DNA of 64,000 nucleotides, from assembly GCA_963814975.1 (NCBI GenBank), contig CAWFFB010000013.1, forward strand, positions 80,774 to 144,773. Direction: 5' to 3'. A program made the translations under genes and the position numbers. Source of the DNA: CAVUXJ01 sp963814975. Lineage in GTDB: Bacteria; Acidobacteriota; Vicinamibacteria; Vicinamibacterales; CAVVIG01. Positions 26,542 through 36,975 of the stretch are shown one piece after another (position 1 is the first letter of the stretch; the number at the start of each line of letters is the position of its first letter). The notes below the pieces were generated by a model. That model was not told the origin of the DNA. It saw only the letters and a program-made list of their open reading frames with translations, and searched no databases.

Positions 26542-27048
26542 GTAGGCCGATCCGAACACCCAGCGAACGATTCGACGACAGCGTTTTCCGGTCCTCGCGG
26601 GCGGCGCCGCTGGGCGCGGACATCACACCTACCCCTCCACGACCAGCGCCAGCCGCGATGCTCGTCGTGTCAACGTGAAGATGTCCCGCACGCTTGGCAC
26701 CGCCGGTGAATGGCCTCCACGGTTAGCGCCTTGGATCCTGAATCCGATACCCGCGCTGTGCGTAGTTCGTCGGCTTGCGCAGTGGCGTGGCGTCGGCCTG
26801 ACAATCCTCCGTCGTGAGTCCACGTGTCAGCGCGCCGCTGGGTGATCTCGGCCAGGCCGACGCCGTCGGCCACCCGGCGCCGCCACTGTGGAATCCACTG
26901 AAACCAGCGCGCGACGGCGGCGTCTTGGCGTTCACGAGCGGCGGCAAGCGTTTCGAGGTGGGCGGCGATCTGCTGATCGCCTCACGGTGTGAGGGATTAA
27001 CAGGTCTACAACTCGTTAGCGCAAGCCGCTAGCCCAGCCATTGCCGTT
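26542..27048. other. Intergenic region before the acyltransferase gene
   Basis: About 500 bp. Overlapping short frames on both strands; none has a ribosome site or domain. No repeat or tRNA found. Confidence 0.3.
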
Positions 27049-29043
27049 ATGAAATACAGACGAGAGATCGACGGGCTGAGGGCGCTGGCAGTCATGCCTG
27101 TCATATTCTTCCACGCGGGCTTCCAGGTTGTTCATGGCGGCTTCGTTGGCGTCGATGTGTTCTTCGTGATCAGCGGCTATCTAATTACGTCGATAATCGT
27201 GTCGGACCTTGAAGAGGGTGGGTTCTCGCTCATGGCGTTTTACGAGCGACGAGCGAGGCGCATCCTGCCCGCACTGTTCCTTGTTATGGCGGTGTGCTTG
27301 CCGTTCGCGTGGTTATGGCTGCTGCCAGCATATGCGGACGAGTTCTTCGATAGCATGGCAGCTGTATCCGTCTTCGCTTCGAACCTGTTGTTCTGGCAGC
27401 GGAGTGGGTACTCGGGTCGACGGCTGAACTCAAGCCACTTCTACACACATGGAGCCTGGCGGTTGAAGAACAGTATTACGTGTTCTTTCCGATCTTCCTC
27501 GCGCTTACCTGGCGCCTCGGTCGGCGCTGGGTCCTAGGGCTGCTTGCGGGCGTGTTCGTCGTAAGCTTGACGACGGCACAGTGGGGATCATTCACGACGC
27601 CCACTGCCGCATTCTTCCTGCTTCCTACGCGCGGCTGGGAGTTGCTAATGGGCGCCCTCGTCGCGTTCTACCTGCTGGATGGCGACCGTAAGAGCATTCC
27701 TCGAGCAGTGCGCGAACTTGGCGGGGTCATAGGGATTGCGCTCATCACCTACGCAGTTCTTGTGTTTGACGAAGATACACCATTCCCCGGTCTCTATGCC
27801 CTGGCCCCAACTATCGGGACCGCGATGATCATCGTCTGTGCTACAACCAGTACGGTAGCGGGCCGGTTGCTTGGGAGTCGAGTGCTCGTTGGCGTTGGGC
27901 TGATGAGCTACAGCGCATATCTATGGCATCAGCCGATGCTCGCCTTTGCTAGGCATCGAAGCATCGAAGAACCCGCTGCATTTCTGCGACTGTTCGTCGC
28001 GGTGTCGTCGCTGCCCTTGGCGTACCTCAGTTGGAGGTATGTCGAGACTCCGTTCAGGGCCAAGGGCGGATTCACTAGGAGGAACGTTTTCTGTGTCGCG
28101 CTGGGCGGCACTGTATTCTTTGCAGGCGTGGGTTTGTTTCAGCATTCATTCAGTAATCAGTATCAGAGATTGTGGCTGGCACGGCAGCCACGTGCCGTGC
28201 AGACGATGTCCCAGATCATCACTGAGAGCCGAGAACACAAGAGTTACGCCGCCGGCAATATTGATGGCAATCACAGTGGCGGTGGGTGTCGGTTCAATGT
28301 GGAGCGGATCACCGCCGAGGTCGAGGAGAGGATCCGATCCTGCCTGGCCAAGCACGAAGCAGGCGTCGCCATCTTGGGTGATAGTCACGCGATCGACCTA
28401 TTTGGCATAGCATTGGCGGGCAGCCAGGCGCGTTTCATCGTTGGAGTGACGCAGCCCGGTTGTCGCGCACACACGCCTGATGCGGGTTGTCAATACGATG
28501 AGTTCCTTTCCTTCGTCCAAAAGAATAAGGGTGTTTTCCAAGCGGTCATTTACGAGCAGGCGGCTTTCTACCTCCTCAGAACCCAAGATAAGAGGGGTGG
28601 CAGGGCGATATTCTCGAGGTTGGGGATGGGAGAAGCGGTCACCGGCGTGTTCATCGATGAACAGCGCGTGGAGGCCGCCCGTCTGTACCTCAGGAGCTGT
28701 TAGTAAGTATGTGGATGTCGTCTGGTTTGGTCCTCGTATCGAGCCGCACATTGGTGAGAACTTCATGCTGAAGGCGGGGTGTGACTATCGATACCAACTT
28801 CGGCCGAATCAACGAGAAATCTTTGAGCGTCTGGATGCGTATATTGGTGAGCTCGTCAAGGGGGAGGCAGCATTTCGTTTCATTTCACAGAACAATGTGA
28901 TGGGATTCGAATTCCCACGTGATTACATGGACTGTCACACGCTCCTCTGGTCGGATGGGGATCACTTCAGTGCCGCGGGCGAACGCTATTTTGGCGCCAG
29001 GGTCGATATCGTGTCGCTGGCTACGGGTAGAGGCGGACGCTAG
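27049..29043 (+). pseudogene. Acyltransferase-3 (OafA/YrhL) with SGNH C-terminal domain, two frameshifts
   Basis: A surface-polysaccharide or LPS O-acyltransferase. The frame at 27049 gives MKYRREIDGLRALAVMPVIF and FFVISGYLITSIIV, the Acyl_transf_3 start. After RSGY (about 27415) one base is out; the next frame (27480-28703) carries TM helices and the SGNH block start AILGDSHAIDLFGIAL. A second shift near 28700 leads to YVDVVWFGPRIEPHIGENFM and the catalytic DGDHFSAAG (SGNH Asp-x-x-His) at the end. Joined length is about 660 residues, normal for the fused family. All motifs are there, so sequencing indels are as likely as inactivation. Confidence 0.8.
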
Positions 29044-29223
29044 CCGCTCGCCCAACTGCGCATCGGAGCCGGGCCGTGCCTCCGATTTCTCTCAGTCAGT
29101 CAGGTCTACGCGGCGGCCGTCGACAATGCGGCCGCCGAATCAGTCCGAAGGGTTCCTTTCTTGGGCGAATTAACCTGCCCCCTTCATCCGCTACATGAAT
29201 AGCGGATAGAGGCGGACGCTAGC
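29028..29223. repeat. Direct repeat pair at the 3' end of the acyltransferase gene
   Basis: TAGAGGCGGACGCTAGC occurs exactly at 29028-29044 and again at 29207-29223, with diverged homology continuing for about 25 bp (CGCCCAACTGCGCATC versus CGCCAAACTGCGATG). The spacing is 179 bp. An exact 17-mer in 64 kb is unlikely by chance. The interval between carries three palindromes. Confidence 0.6.
29062..29090 (+). terminator. Likely intrinsic terminator of the acyltransferase gene
   Basis: A hairpin ATCGGAG (29062-29068) / CTCCGAT (29080-29086), 7-bp stem, followed by TTTCTCT, starting 19 bp after the stop codon. Two further perfect palindromes follow: GGCGGCCG/CGGCCGCC at 29112-29136 and ATCCGCTA/TAGCGGAT at 29186-29207. 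Confidence 0.5.
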
Positions 29224-29249
29224 GCCATTCGCCAAACTGCGATGTCACC

Positions 29250-30043
29250 GTGTCGGACAGGGCGCGCAGCATTTATGGCAGGTTTCATACACCGAATGAT
29301 TGTTTCGGTACTGCGGAGCTCGTGGGGAAGTGCCGATGTGAGTCGCTGTTGATGAACGTGGGAGACCCGCAGCGGTTAGGGAGTGACTCAGAAATACTCA
29401 GGATCTTCAGACGCGGGGGGATCGTGCTGACGGATGACCTGTTGCGCCTCGGGGAGATGTTCCAATACCGGAACTTGGGCGCAGAGGTCGAGGCACGCTG
29501 GAAGCTGGTGGAGACCGCTGGGCGCTCAGCATCTCCCCGGCTCTTCTCGGCGTGAAGTATGACGCTGACACCGAGACGCTGTTCGTGGACGGAACGAAGC
29601 GCAGGATCGCGGTGACCTCCTGCCGAGATGCCCTCAACGGCTATCAAAAGGGTAAGTGCTTTTACTGCTTCTCGAACGTCTCGGTGATCTCCGGGGATGC
29701 GGAGCTGTCGGACGTGGACCACTTCTTTCCGCACATGCTGGGGCAGCTGATCTCCAGGTTCAATCTGAACGGGGTCTGGAATCTGGTGTTGTCGTGTCGA
29801 GACTGCAACCGAGGCCCCCGAGGCAAGATGGCGCGGGTGCCTGAGAGCCGATTGCTGGAGCGACTGCACCGCAGGAACCGCTTCCTGATCGACAGCCACC
29901 ACCCCCTTCGCGAGACGCTGATGGCGCAGACGGGAGCGACGGAGGACGACCGCAGCAAGTTTCTGCAGGATGTCGATACGTGGGCTATCGAGCATCTCGT
30001 CCACCGCTGGGCACCAACCGATGAAGCCTCGCCAGCATTCTGA
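29250..30043 (+). pseudogene. HNH endonuclease-domain protein (one frameshift)
   Basis: The second part (from 29552) is KYDADTETLFVDGTKRRIAV, then the nuclease with GKCFYCF, the HNH core VDHFFPHM (DH) and LSCRDCNRGPRGKMA (CxxC/N), completing a zinc-bound beta-beta-alpha metal fold. The upstream frame supplies GIVLTDDLLRLGEMFQYRNL, which continues into WALSISPALLGVKYD once one base is corrected near 29520. The total is about 260 residues. The N-terminal part is alpha-helical and may recognise the target. Its stop overlaps the methyltransferase start by 23 bp. Confidence 0.7.
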
Positions 30044-30632
30044 TCCCGTCGAGCGGACCCTCGACTACTACGACTCCCACGCCGAGGAGTTCATCGAGCG
30101 CACGGCGAACGTGTCGATAGAGCATCTGTATGAGCCGTTCCTGGCGCTGGTTCCACAAGGAGGTCGCATCCTCGATGCAGGCTGCGGATCAGGGCGGGAT
30201 GCTGCGGAGTTCGCGAGGCGAGGATATGAGGTGGTCGCGTTCGACGGATCAGCTGAGATCGCGAGACTCGCGTCCGAGCGAACCGGTCTCAAGGTCCTGC
30301 ATCTGACGTTCGATCAGATCGACTGGCGCGACGAGTTCGATGGCGTGTGGGCGTGCGCGTCCCTGCTGCACCTGCCCTCGCCGCAGCTCCAGATAGCACT
30401 CAACCGGATGATTGGCGGTCTCCGACGAGGCGGCGTGCTTTATGTCTCTTTGAAGGAGGGACATTTCGAAGGGGTGCGGGAGGAGCGGTGGTTTACATCC
30501 TCGACCGCAGCTGGCCTCCGACGACTCCTCGTCGACACCAATGCTCTCGATGTGATCAGAATCTGGGAAACGGTGGACGCTCGCCCCGGCAGCACCACGA
30601 CTTGGGTGAATGCTCTGGCCATCCCGAGTTAG
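30021..30632 (+). CDS. Class I SAM-dependent methyltransferase
   Basis: 203 residues. Motif I is ILDAGCGSGRDAAEFARRGY, motif II is YEVVAFDGSAEIARLA, and motif IV/post I VWACASLLHLPS resembles small-molecule methyltransferases of the TehB/UbiE type; no DNA-methyltransferase DPPY/NPPY is present. ATG 30021 lies inside the end of the HNH gene (23-bp overlap), so translation is probably coupled. Likely acts on a small molecule, or on a protein or nucleic acid together with the nuclease; the substrate cannot be read. Confidence 0.8.
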   Translation: MKPRQHSDPVERTLDYYDSHAEEFIERTANVSIEHLYEPFLALVPQGGRILDAGCGSGRDAAEFARRGYEVVAFDGSAEIARLASERTGLKVLHLTFDQIDWRDEFDGVWACASLLHLPSPQLQIALNRMIGGLRRGGVLYVSLKEGHFEGVREERWFTSSTAAGLRRLLVDTNALDVIRIWETVDARPGSTTTWVNALAIPS

Positions 30633-30653
30633 CCAGCGCCGTCGATTGCATCC

Positions 30654-31081
30654 TTAAGCGAGACTCGGGCGCCGACGCGAACCGATCTGCAGCTCGAAGG
30701 CATGCGCGATGGCCAACACACGCGATTCACCAGAATGTGGCCCCACAATTTGAAGGCCGACCGGCAGCCCCGCTCGCGTCACGCCACAGGGTACGGAAAT
30801 CGCTGGCAGGCCGAAGGTGTTGAAGATCTCGTGCAAGTAAAAAAATCAAGCAGCTTGAAGTCGGTCAGGCCGAAGCGTCCCGCTTCCTCGGCGAACGCTG
30901 GATCGATGAGAGAACGCACCGGTCCATGGAGGTCGCGGCGGAGGGCATGCGGGCGGCGCTCAAACCAGAAGCCGGGCACTTGCTCAGCGATCGCTCGCTT
31001 CACTCGAGGGCTGACGGGGATGCGAGCGTCCCTCGATCGCATGCCAGGCATCGATCTGGACGTGTGTCGGGGCGTCTTCAA
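30654..31081 (-). pseudogene. Amidase-signature enzyme, C-terminal relic
   Basis: One frame (30654-30836) gives MHEIFNTFGLPAISVPCGVT and RAGLPVGLQIVGPHSGESRV, the conserved C-terminal part of GatA/amidase family enzymes. Upstream in a neighbouring frame, AIAEQVPGFWFERRPHALRR and GPVRSLIDPAFAEEAGRFGL are plausible preceding residues. The Ser-Ser-Lys catalytic region is missing. A remnant of a roughly 450-residue enzyme, cut on its N-terminal side. Confidence 0.55.
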
Positions 31082-31307
31082 CTACACCGAAAAGCGCTGG
31101 CCGAGCCTGTTGGGATCGGTCGCATCGATGATCGGTTTGCCGCTCTTCGAAGTGTCCCGGCTGCCGGTTCTGCGCAGGGAGATACACGAGCATATCAAGT
31201 TGGAGAAGGTCCTGGCGAAAACCGAAGCGGCCCAGGTAGAACCCAGCGAGATCGGCAGCGGCATTCGCGTGGCGTTGCGCTCGAGAAACTGACAGGCGCG
31301 GAGTGCA

Positions 31308-32294
31308 CTAGCGCCCGCGTGCATCATAGCGGTTCCAGATGAGGACGCTGTAGTTGATCGGCGCGTGGTCGGCGAGAAACCCCGGGAGCGGGAACTCGAA
31401 CGCTTTGCCGGTGCGCAAGAGTGCCTGTAACGTCACCGCTTCCTCGGGCGACAGGAAGTGTCCGCCGGGATCCAGCATCAGCTCCATCGCAGACGTGAGA
31501 TTACTATGAAGGTGCCCGGCACCGTCGACGAACTGGAGACTGCCGACATGACGGAACAGCAGCCCCAGCGGAAGGTGCGGCACGATGTCGGAATCGTTGC
31601 GGAACCTGAATACCGGCACGCGGATGTTTGCGCCGAAAGCTGAATCCCCGACGCGCGGCGAGCCGAAGGTATAGACGCCCTGTAGCCCCAACGACGGATC
31701 GTCGCAGCAGAGATTGGCCGCCAACGTGGCTAGCGCCGCGCCCAGGCTGTGGCCGGTCATCCAGAGCGGCCTCGGGCTCCTGGCCTGTTCAGCACTCAGG
31801 TGTGCAGCCACCTGCGGCCACACTTCCCCGAGTGCTGCAAGGAACCCTCCATGAACAAGGTCGCCGTGGGAATCCGGGGCCGGCAGGAACTGCGCGTCGA
31901 CGGCGAAATCCAGCACCGAGGACCAGAAGTTGTCCACCTGAGTACCCCGAAACGACAGCACGACGGCATCCGGCATCGATATGACGTACACCTGCGTGCT
32001 TGACAGGCCATGGAAGTACGCAACGTCGCCGGAAATCCCCGCCGCCTTGAACGCGGACTTGACGGCGGCTTCGCTCGAGTAAGCGAGGAGGGCGGCGTCA
32101 GACAGCCACCAGGCGTTGCGGAGATTCAGGGCTGTGTCCAGGCCTTGGAACGGATGGTCGCGGACGGTCTCGAAAAATGTGTACGGCTCGATCACATTCG
32201 CTGGCGGATTTAGTGCCTGGGGGGTTTGGCGAGGCAGTGGTTTCTGCATCTGAGCGTCCTGATGTCCGAGAGCCTTCGCGCTGCCTGTCGGCAC
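31308..32294 (-). CDS. Lipase class 3 family protein
   Basis: 328 residues with a Lipase_3 fold: the strand and oxyanion AVVLSFRGTQ, the nucleophile elbow MTGHSLGAALATLAANL, a later GVYTFGSPRVGDSAF (catalytic Asp in VGD) and a His in AGHLHSNLTSA or GGHFLSP. No signal peptide, so probably intracellular or exported by another route. ATG 32249 (MQKPLPRQTPQALNPP) is an alternative start. Acts on triacylglycerol or phospholipid-type esters in known relatives. Gene appears intact and isolated. Confidence 0.85.
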   Translation of the reverse strand: MPTGSAKALGHQDAQMQKPLPRQTPQALNPPANVIEPYTFFETVRDHPFQGLDTALNLRNAWWLSDAALLAYSSEAAVKSAFKAAGISGDVAYFHGLSSTQVYVISMPDAVVLSFRGTQVDNFWSSVLDFAVDAQFLPAPDSHGDLVHGGFLAALGEVWPQVAAHLSAEQARSPRPLWMTGHSLGAALATLAANLCCDDPSLGLQGVYTFGSPRVGDSAFGANIRVPVFRFRNDSDIVPHLPLGLLFRHVGSLQFVDGAGHLHSNLTSAMELMLDPGGHFLSPEEAVTLQALLRTGKAFEFPLPGFLADHAPINYSVLIWNRYDARGR

Positions 32295-32606
32295 CGCCTC
32301 GGTGAGAATTCGAAGGGCCGCACCGCCCCACAGCCGCGCACCGCGGGCAGGACAACGTTATCGTGGCGACCGCGCGAACATACACCATCCAGCCGCGACA
32401 TGCGTATCGCGCCGCCCGTCGGCTCGCACGTGACGCAACCGCGAGGCGTCCCTGACTGAACAGTAAGTAGAATCGCGCCTGTCGGCTCCTGTCCTTGCTG
32501 AAAACCCATTACGTCTGCCAGATTGTCATTCCGCGACGGTGTGAAATGTAAGGCGGAGGCGAGGAGAGCGCAGGGGCGCTGGTTCACCGCGCTGGGTTCG
32601 TCCGGT
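32295..32606. other. Intergenic region, nothing identified
   Basis: About 310 bp between the lipase and the RND operon. No clear terminator or RNA gene seen. Confidence 0.3.
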
Positions 32607-34574
32607 TCATGCCACGGCCTCCATCGGGGCTGCAGTGGGCACCGGTTCGGAATGCTCGTGGCGCTTCGCCATGTAGTAGAGGACGGGCACGGCCATGCGC
32701 GAGAGCAGGAGCGACGCCACCTCGCCGGCCATCAGCGAGATCGCCAGGCCCTGGAAAATCGGGTCGAATAGGATGACCCCGGCGCCGACGATCATGGCGG
32801 CGGCGGTGAGGGCCATGGGGCGGAATCGCACCGCGCCGGCGTCGACGACGGCCTGCTCGAGAGGAAGCCCGTCGAGCAACCGCAGCTCGATGAAGTCCAC
32901 CAGGATGATCGAATTGCGCACCACAATGCCCGCACCGGCGATGAAGCCGATCATCGACGTGGCCGTGAAGAAGGCGCCCATCGCCGCGTGCGCCGGCAGG
33001 ATGCCGACCAGCGAAAACGGGATGGCGGCCATGATCAGCAGGGGTGTCTTGAACGACTGGAACCAGCCGACCACCAAAACGTAGATGAGCACGAGCACGG
33101 CCGCGAAAGCGAGGCCGAGGTCGCGGAACACCTCGATCGTGATGTGCCACTCGCCGTCCCACTTCATCGCGTAGCGCGAGGTGTCGAACGGCTGGACCGC
33201 GTTGAAGACCTCGAGCCGATAACCCTCGGGCAGGGACAGCCGCCCGATCGGCTTGTTCATCTGGAGGATGGCGTAGACCGGGCTTCCTTTCTGTCCTGCC
33301 AGGTCGCCGGTGACGTACGTCACCGCCTGCAGATTCTTGTGATACAGGCTTGCCTCTTCCTGCTTGGCAACGGCGCTCGTGAGCTCGCCCACGGCAACCG
33401 GCCTGGTGCCGCGAAGCCGGATCGACTGGACGGCCTCGAGACTGCGATCGTCGCGGGGGAGGCGGATCACGATCGGCACGTCCTCGCGCGCCCGTTCGTC
33501 GTGCAGCAGGCCCGCGGATTCTCCGGAGCCGGCCATCCGTACGACTGCCGCCACTGCCGCCGGCGAGAGGCCCGCAGCCGCGGCTTTTTCGCCATCGACG
33601 GCGAGCGTGATCTTCGCATGCGGGGCTTCGACGTACCAGTCGGTATCGACCACGCCGGGGGTCTGCTCGAAGATCGACTTGATTTGCGCGGCCACCGCCG
33701 TCCGCCGCGCCGGATCCGGCCCATAGACTTCCGCGACAAGGGTTTGCAGCACGGGCGGGCCCGGCGGCACTTCCGCCACCTGGATGGTCGCGCTGAATTG
33801 CTTCGCGATCGGAACCAGCCGCTCGCGCATGCGTCCGGCTACCTCGTGGCTCTGCGCCGAGCGTTCGCCCTTCGGCACGAGGTTCACCTGCAGATCGGCG
33901 AGGTGCGGAGCGCGCCTCAGAAAGTAGTGCCGCACGAGGCCGTTGAAGTTGTAGGGCGCCGACACGCCCACGTACTGCTGGACGTTGACGACCGTCTCAT
34001 CGTCCAGGGTGGCGGATGCCAGTGCCGCCGCGACGCGCGCCGTCGTCTCGAGCGCCGTGCCCTCGGGCATGTCGATCATGACTTGGAACTCGCTCTTGTT
34101 GTCGAACGGCATCATCTTCAGCCTGCACCAGTTCGAGCGGGACCAGCGCGGCGGCCGCCAGCAGCAAGGCCGCCACGCCCGCCAGGAAGATCGCGCGCCT
34201 CCTGCCGCTGCGCGCGCGATGAGCGGTCCCATCACGCGGCGATAGAGCCGCGTGAGGAGATCTTCTTCGCCGTGATCGTGATGCGCGGAGGGCTTGAGCA
34301 GCCGGACCGCGGCCCACGGCGTCACGACGAAGGCGACCACCAGCGAGAAGACCATCGCCGCCGACGCGCCAACCGGAATCGGCCGCAGGTAGGGCCCCGA
34401 CAATCCGCGGACGAACGCCATCGGCAGGATCGCCGCCACGACCGCAAGGGTCGCGAGGATCGTGGGGTTGCCCACTTCGTCAACGGCGCGAATCGCGATC
34501 GCGGCCAGCCCGCCCCGCTCCTCGCCGCTCATCCGCGCGCTGGCGGACGATGTTCTCCACCACGACGATCGCAT
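32607..34574 (-). pseudogene. RND efflux pump (HAE1/AcrB-like), C-terminal part
   Basis: This frame continues the pump after TM4: IAIRAVDEVGNPTILATLAV, then the second periplasmic half and TM helices 7-12 (SMIGFIAGAGIVVRNSIILV, FRPMALTAAAMIVGAGVILF). The sequence between about 34125 and 34205 (Arg/Trp-rich) is out of frame: the neighbouring frame has the expected TM helix IFLAGVAALLLAAAALVPLE. The reading then returns to frame at KMMPFDNKSEFQVMIDMPEG. So two compensating indels destroy one helix. It joins the N-terminal part by another frameshift near 34530. Last gene of the TolC-MFP-RND operon. Confidence 0.8.
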
Positions 34575-35808
34575 CGTCCACCAGGATGCCGATGGAGAAG
34601 ATCAGCGCGAAGAGCGTGATGCGGTTCAGGGTGTAGCCATAGAGATAGAACATGAAGAGCGTGAGGGCGAGCGTGACCGGAATCGCGATCAGCACGACGG
34701 CCGCCTCGCGCCGGCCGAGAACCAGCCAGATCAGCGCCGAGACCGAGAGGACGGAGAGCAGCATGTGCCACAGCAGTTCGTTGCTCTTGTCGGCGGCGGT
34801 CTCACCATAGTCACGGGTGATGGTGAGATGCACGTCCGACGGCACGAGCGATCCCTTGAGCGTGTCGAGCTTCTCGACGACGCGGTGGGCGACGTCGGTG
34901 GCGTTGGTGCCCTTCCGCTTTGCGACGGCGATGGTGACGGCCGGTTGCGCGCCGGACGTCTTCGACTGGAAGGTGACATACGACGTGGGCTCGGCGTCGC
35001 CATCAACCACTTCCGCCACGTCGCGCACAAACACGGGACGCCCGCTGGCTGAGGTCACGACGGTGTTGCGCAGTTCATCGGCCGTGCGCAGGCGGCTCCC
35101 CGCCTCGAGGCCGGTCATCACACCGCCCGCGACGGGGCCCGATGCGGTGCCACGCACGTTGGTGCGGGCAATCGCCTGCTGAACCGAGAGCGGATCGAGA
35201 TCGTAGGCCGACAGCCTCGCGGGGTCGATGTCCACGCGAACCTGCCGTGGGCGCCCGCCGATGATGGTCACCTCCGACACGTCGTTGACTTCAGCGATGG
35301 CATCTCGCAGTTGGACGGCGAGCGATCGCAGCTGATCGTCCGCGTAACGCGCCGACCACACCGTGACGGCAAGGATCGGCACATCGTCGATCGAGCGCGG
35401 CTTGACGATGGGCCCGATGACGCCTGGTGGGATGCGATCCGCATTCGCGGCCAGTTTCTGATTGAGGCGAACGAGCGCTGCTTCCTGCGGCTCGTCCACC
35501 TTGAAGCGGACGACGACCATCGACTGTCCGGGACTCGAGGTCGAGTAGACGTATTCCACGCCGGGCACTTCCCAGAGCAGCTGCTCCATCGGACGGGTGA
35601 CCCGCTGTTCAACATCCGCCGGTGTCGCCCCCGGCATCTCGACGAACACGTCAACCATCGGCACGACGATCTGCGGTTCCTCTTCGCGCGGCAGCGCCAC
35701 CACCGCCAGGGCGCCAAGCGCCATCGAGGCCAGGATGAAGAGCGGCGTCAGCTTGGAGTGGATGAACGCCGCGGCCATCCGGCCGGCGGCGCCGTAAGTT
35801 CTAGCCAT
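34480..35808 (-). pseudogene. RND efflux pump (HAE1/AcrB-like), N-terminal part
   Basis: Starts MARTYGAAGRMAAAFIHSKL (ATG 35808) directly behind the MFP stop (TAG-ATG). First TM helix (LTPLFILASMALGALAVVAL), porter domains (VFVEMPGATPADVEQRVTRP), TM2-TM4 with LFSIGILVDDAIVVVENIVR containing the conserved Asp-Asp of the proton relay. After VVVENIVR (about 34530) the frame breaks into an Arg-rich end. With the next ORF a full pump of about 1060 residues is restored. The family exports hydrophobic drugs, bile-salt-like compounds or metals; LVDDAIVVVEN is typical of the HAE/AcrB-like group. Confidence 0.8.
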
Positions 35809-36975
35809 CTACCGGCCTCCCACGCTGACGCGGCGTCCGTCGGTGACGCCGGCCGGCGGCGAAAGAATCACCACCTCCGATTCCGTCAGGCCTGCCAGTA
35901 CTTCGGACTCGCTGAGGTTGACGAGACGCACGCGCGCCACGCCCTTGTCGACCACGAATACCGAGGTGAGCTGTCCGCGGCGCACGATCGCCGACGATGG
36001 AATGGTCAACGCGCGTCGCGGCGTCCCGCCAAATCGCGCCTTGCCGAATTCGCCGGATCGAAGGCCAGGTGCATCGGGCAACGCGATCTTGACGAGAAAC
36101 GCGCGCGCATCCGCATCCACCGCCCGGCTGACCTCAACCACCGTGCCCGTGATCGAGGTGGTCCCGGTCCCGAGGAAGACCGGGACGCTGTCGCCGTTGC
36201 GAATCTGGCCGATGCGTGATTCGTCCACGCGGACCTCGAGGCGGAATCCGCGAGTGTCTTCCAGGCGGAGAAGGGGCATGCCCGGTGACGCCATGTTTCC
36301 GGGCTCGACCATCTTCCCGGTGACCATGCCGTCGAAGGGCGCCGCAATCGTGGTGAAGGATTCGGTGGTGCTCGCCTGGTCGCTGGCGGCCCGGGCGCTC
36401 TCGACTGCCGACGCGGCCTGCAATGCCCGCGCGGACGCACCGGCGACGCGCGCTTCGGCGCTCCGCAGCGTCGCCGTGGCGTCATCGAGTTCCTGCGCGG
36501 TGGCGGACCGCTTGGCCTGCAGGCCGGCGATGCGATCGTGGGACGCGCGTGCGAGGGCCAGGCCAGCTTCCGCGGCCTGGAGCTCGGCTGCGGCCGCCTT
36601 CGACCCCTGTTCGGCGGCAAGGGCCGCCGAGCGCGCGGCACGGGCGCCGGCGGCGAGATCGTCGCCGTCGAGCACGATGAGCGTCTGGCCTTTGCGGACC
36701 TGATCGCCTGGCGACACGCGGACCTCGCGCACCGGCGCCAGGATGCGCGCCGTGATCGTGGCCGTGGTGCGAGCCTGCACCACGCCGCCCGAGTCGATCG
36801 CACTGGCCACGTCGGTCATCGCCACCTGGGCGACGGTGACGGCGATGGGCTCTGCCGCGTCGGCCGGAGCGGCGGCGGCCCGGCGAGCCGAGCATCCGGC
36901 CAGCGCCGCGCTCATCAAGAGTGCTGCCGTAACGCCCGCGACGATGAGGTGATGACTCGCGGTGATCTGTTTCAT
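35809..36975 (-). CDS. RND efflux periplasmic adaptor lipoprotein (MFP)
   Basis: 388 residues. An N-terminal lipobox (MSAALAGCS) gives a lipid-anchored adaptor. Then the lipoyl/barrel-sandwich (ATITARILAPVREVRVSPGD), an alpha-hairpin of roughly 110 residues rich in Ala/Gln/Arg, the second half (TIAAPFDGMVTGKMVEPGNM) and beta-barrel/MP domains (LEVRVDESRIGQIRNGDSV). Bridges the pump to the TolC channel. ATG 36975 overlaps the TolC stop as ATGA, and its TAG abuts the RND ATG, so the three are one transcript. Appears intact. Confidence 0.9.
   Translation of the reverse strand: MKQITASHHLIVAGVTAALLMSAALAGCSARRAAAAPADAAEPIAVTVAQVAMTDVASAIDSGGVVQARTTATITARILAPVREVRVSPGDQVRKGQTLIVLDGDDLAAGARAARSAALAAEQGSKAAAAELQAAEAGLALARASHDRIAGLQAKRSATAQELDDATATLRSAEARVAGASARALQAASAVESARAASDQASTTESFTTIAAPFDGMVTGKMVEPGNMASPGMPLLRLEDTRGFRLEVRVDESRIGQIRNGDSVPVFLGTGTTSITGTVVEVSRAVDADARAFLVKIALPDAPGLRSGEFGKARFGGTPRRALTIPSSAIVRRGQLTSVFVVDKGVARVRLVNLSESEVLAGLTESEVVILSPPAGVTDGRRVSVGGR

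Noticed and set aside
32988..34619. 543-residue plus-strand frame across the RND pump gene
   Set aside because: Antisense shadow of a high-GC coding region: Arg/His/Asp-rich, no domain; the minus strand carries clear pump motifs.
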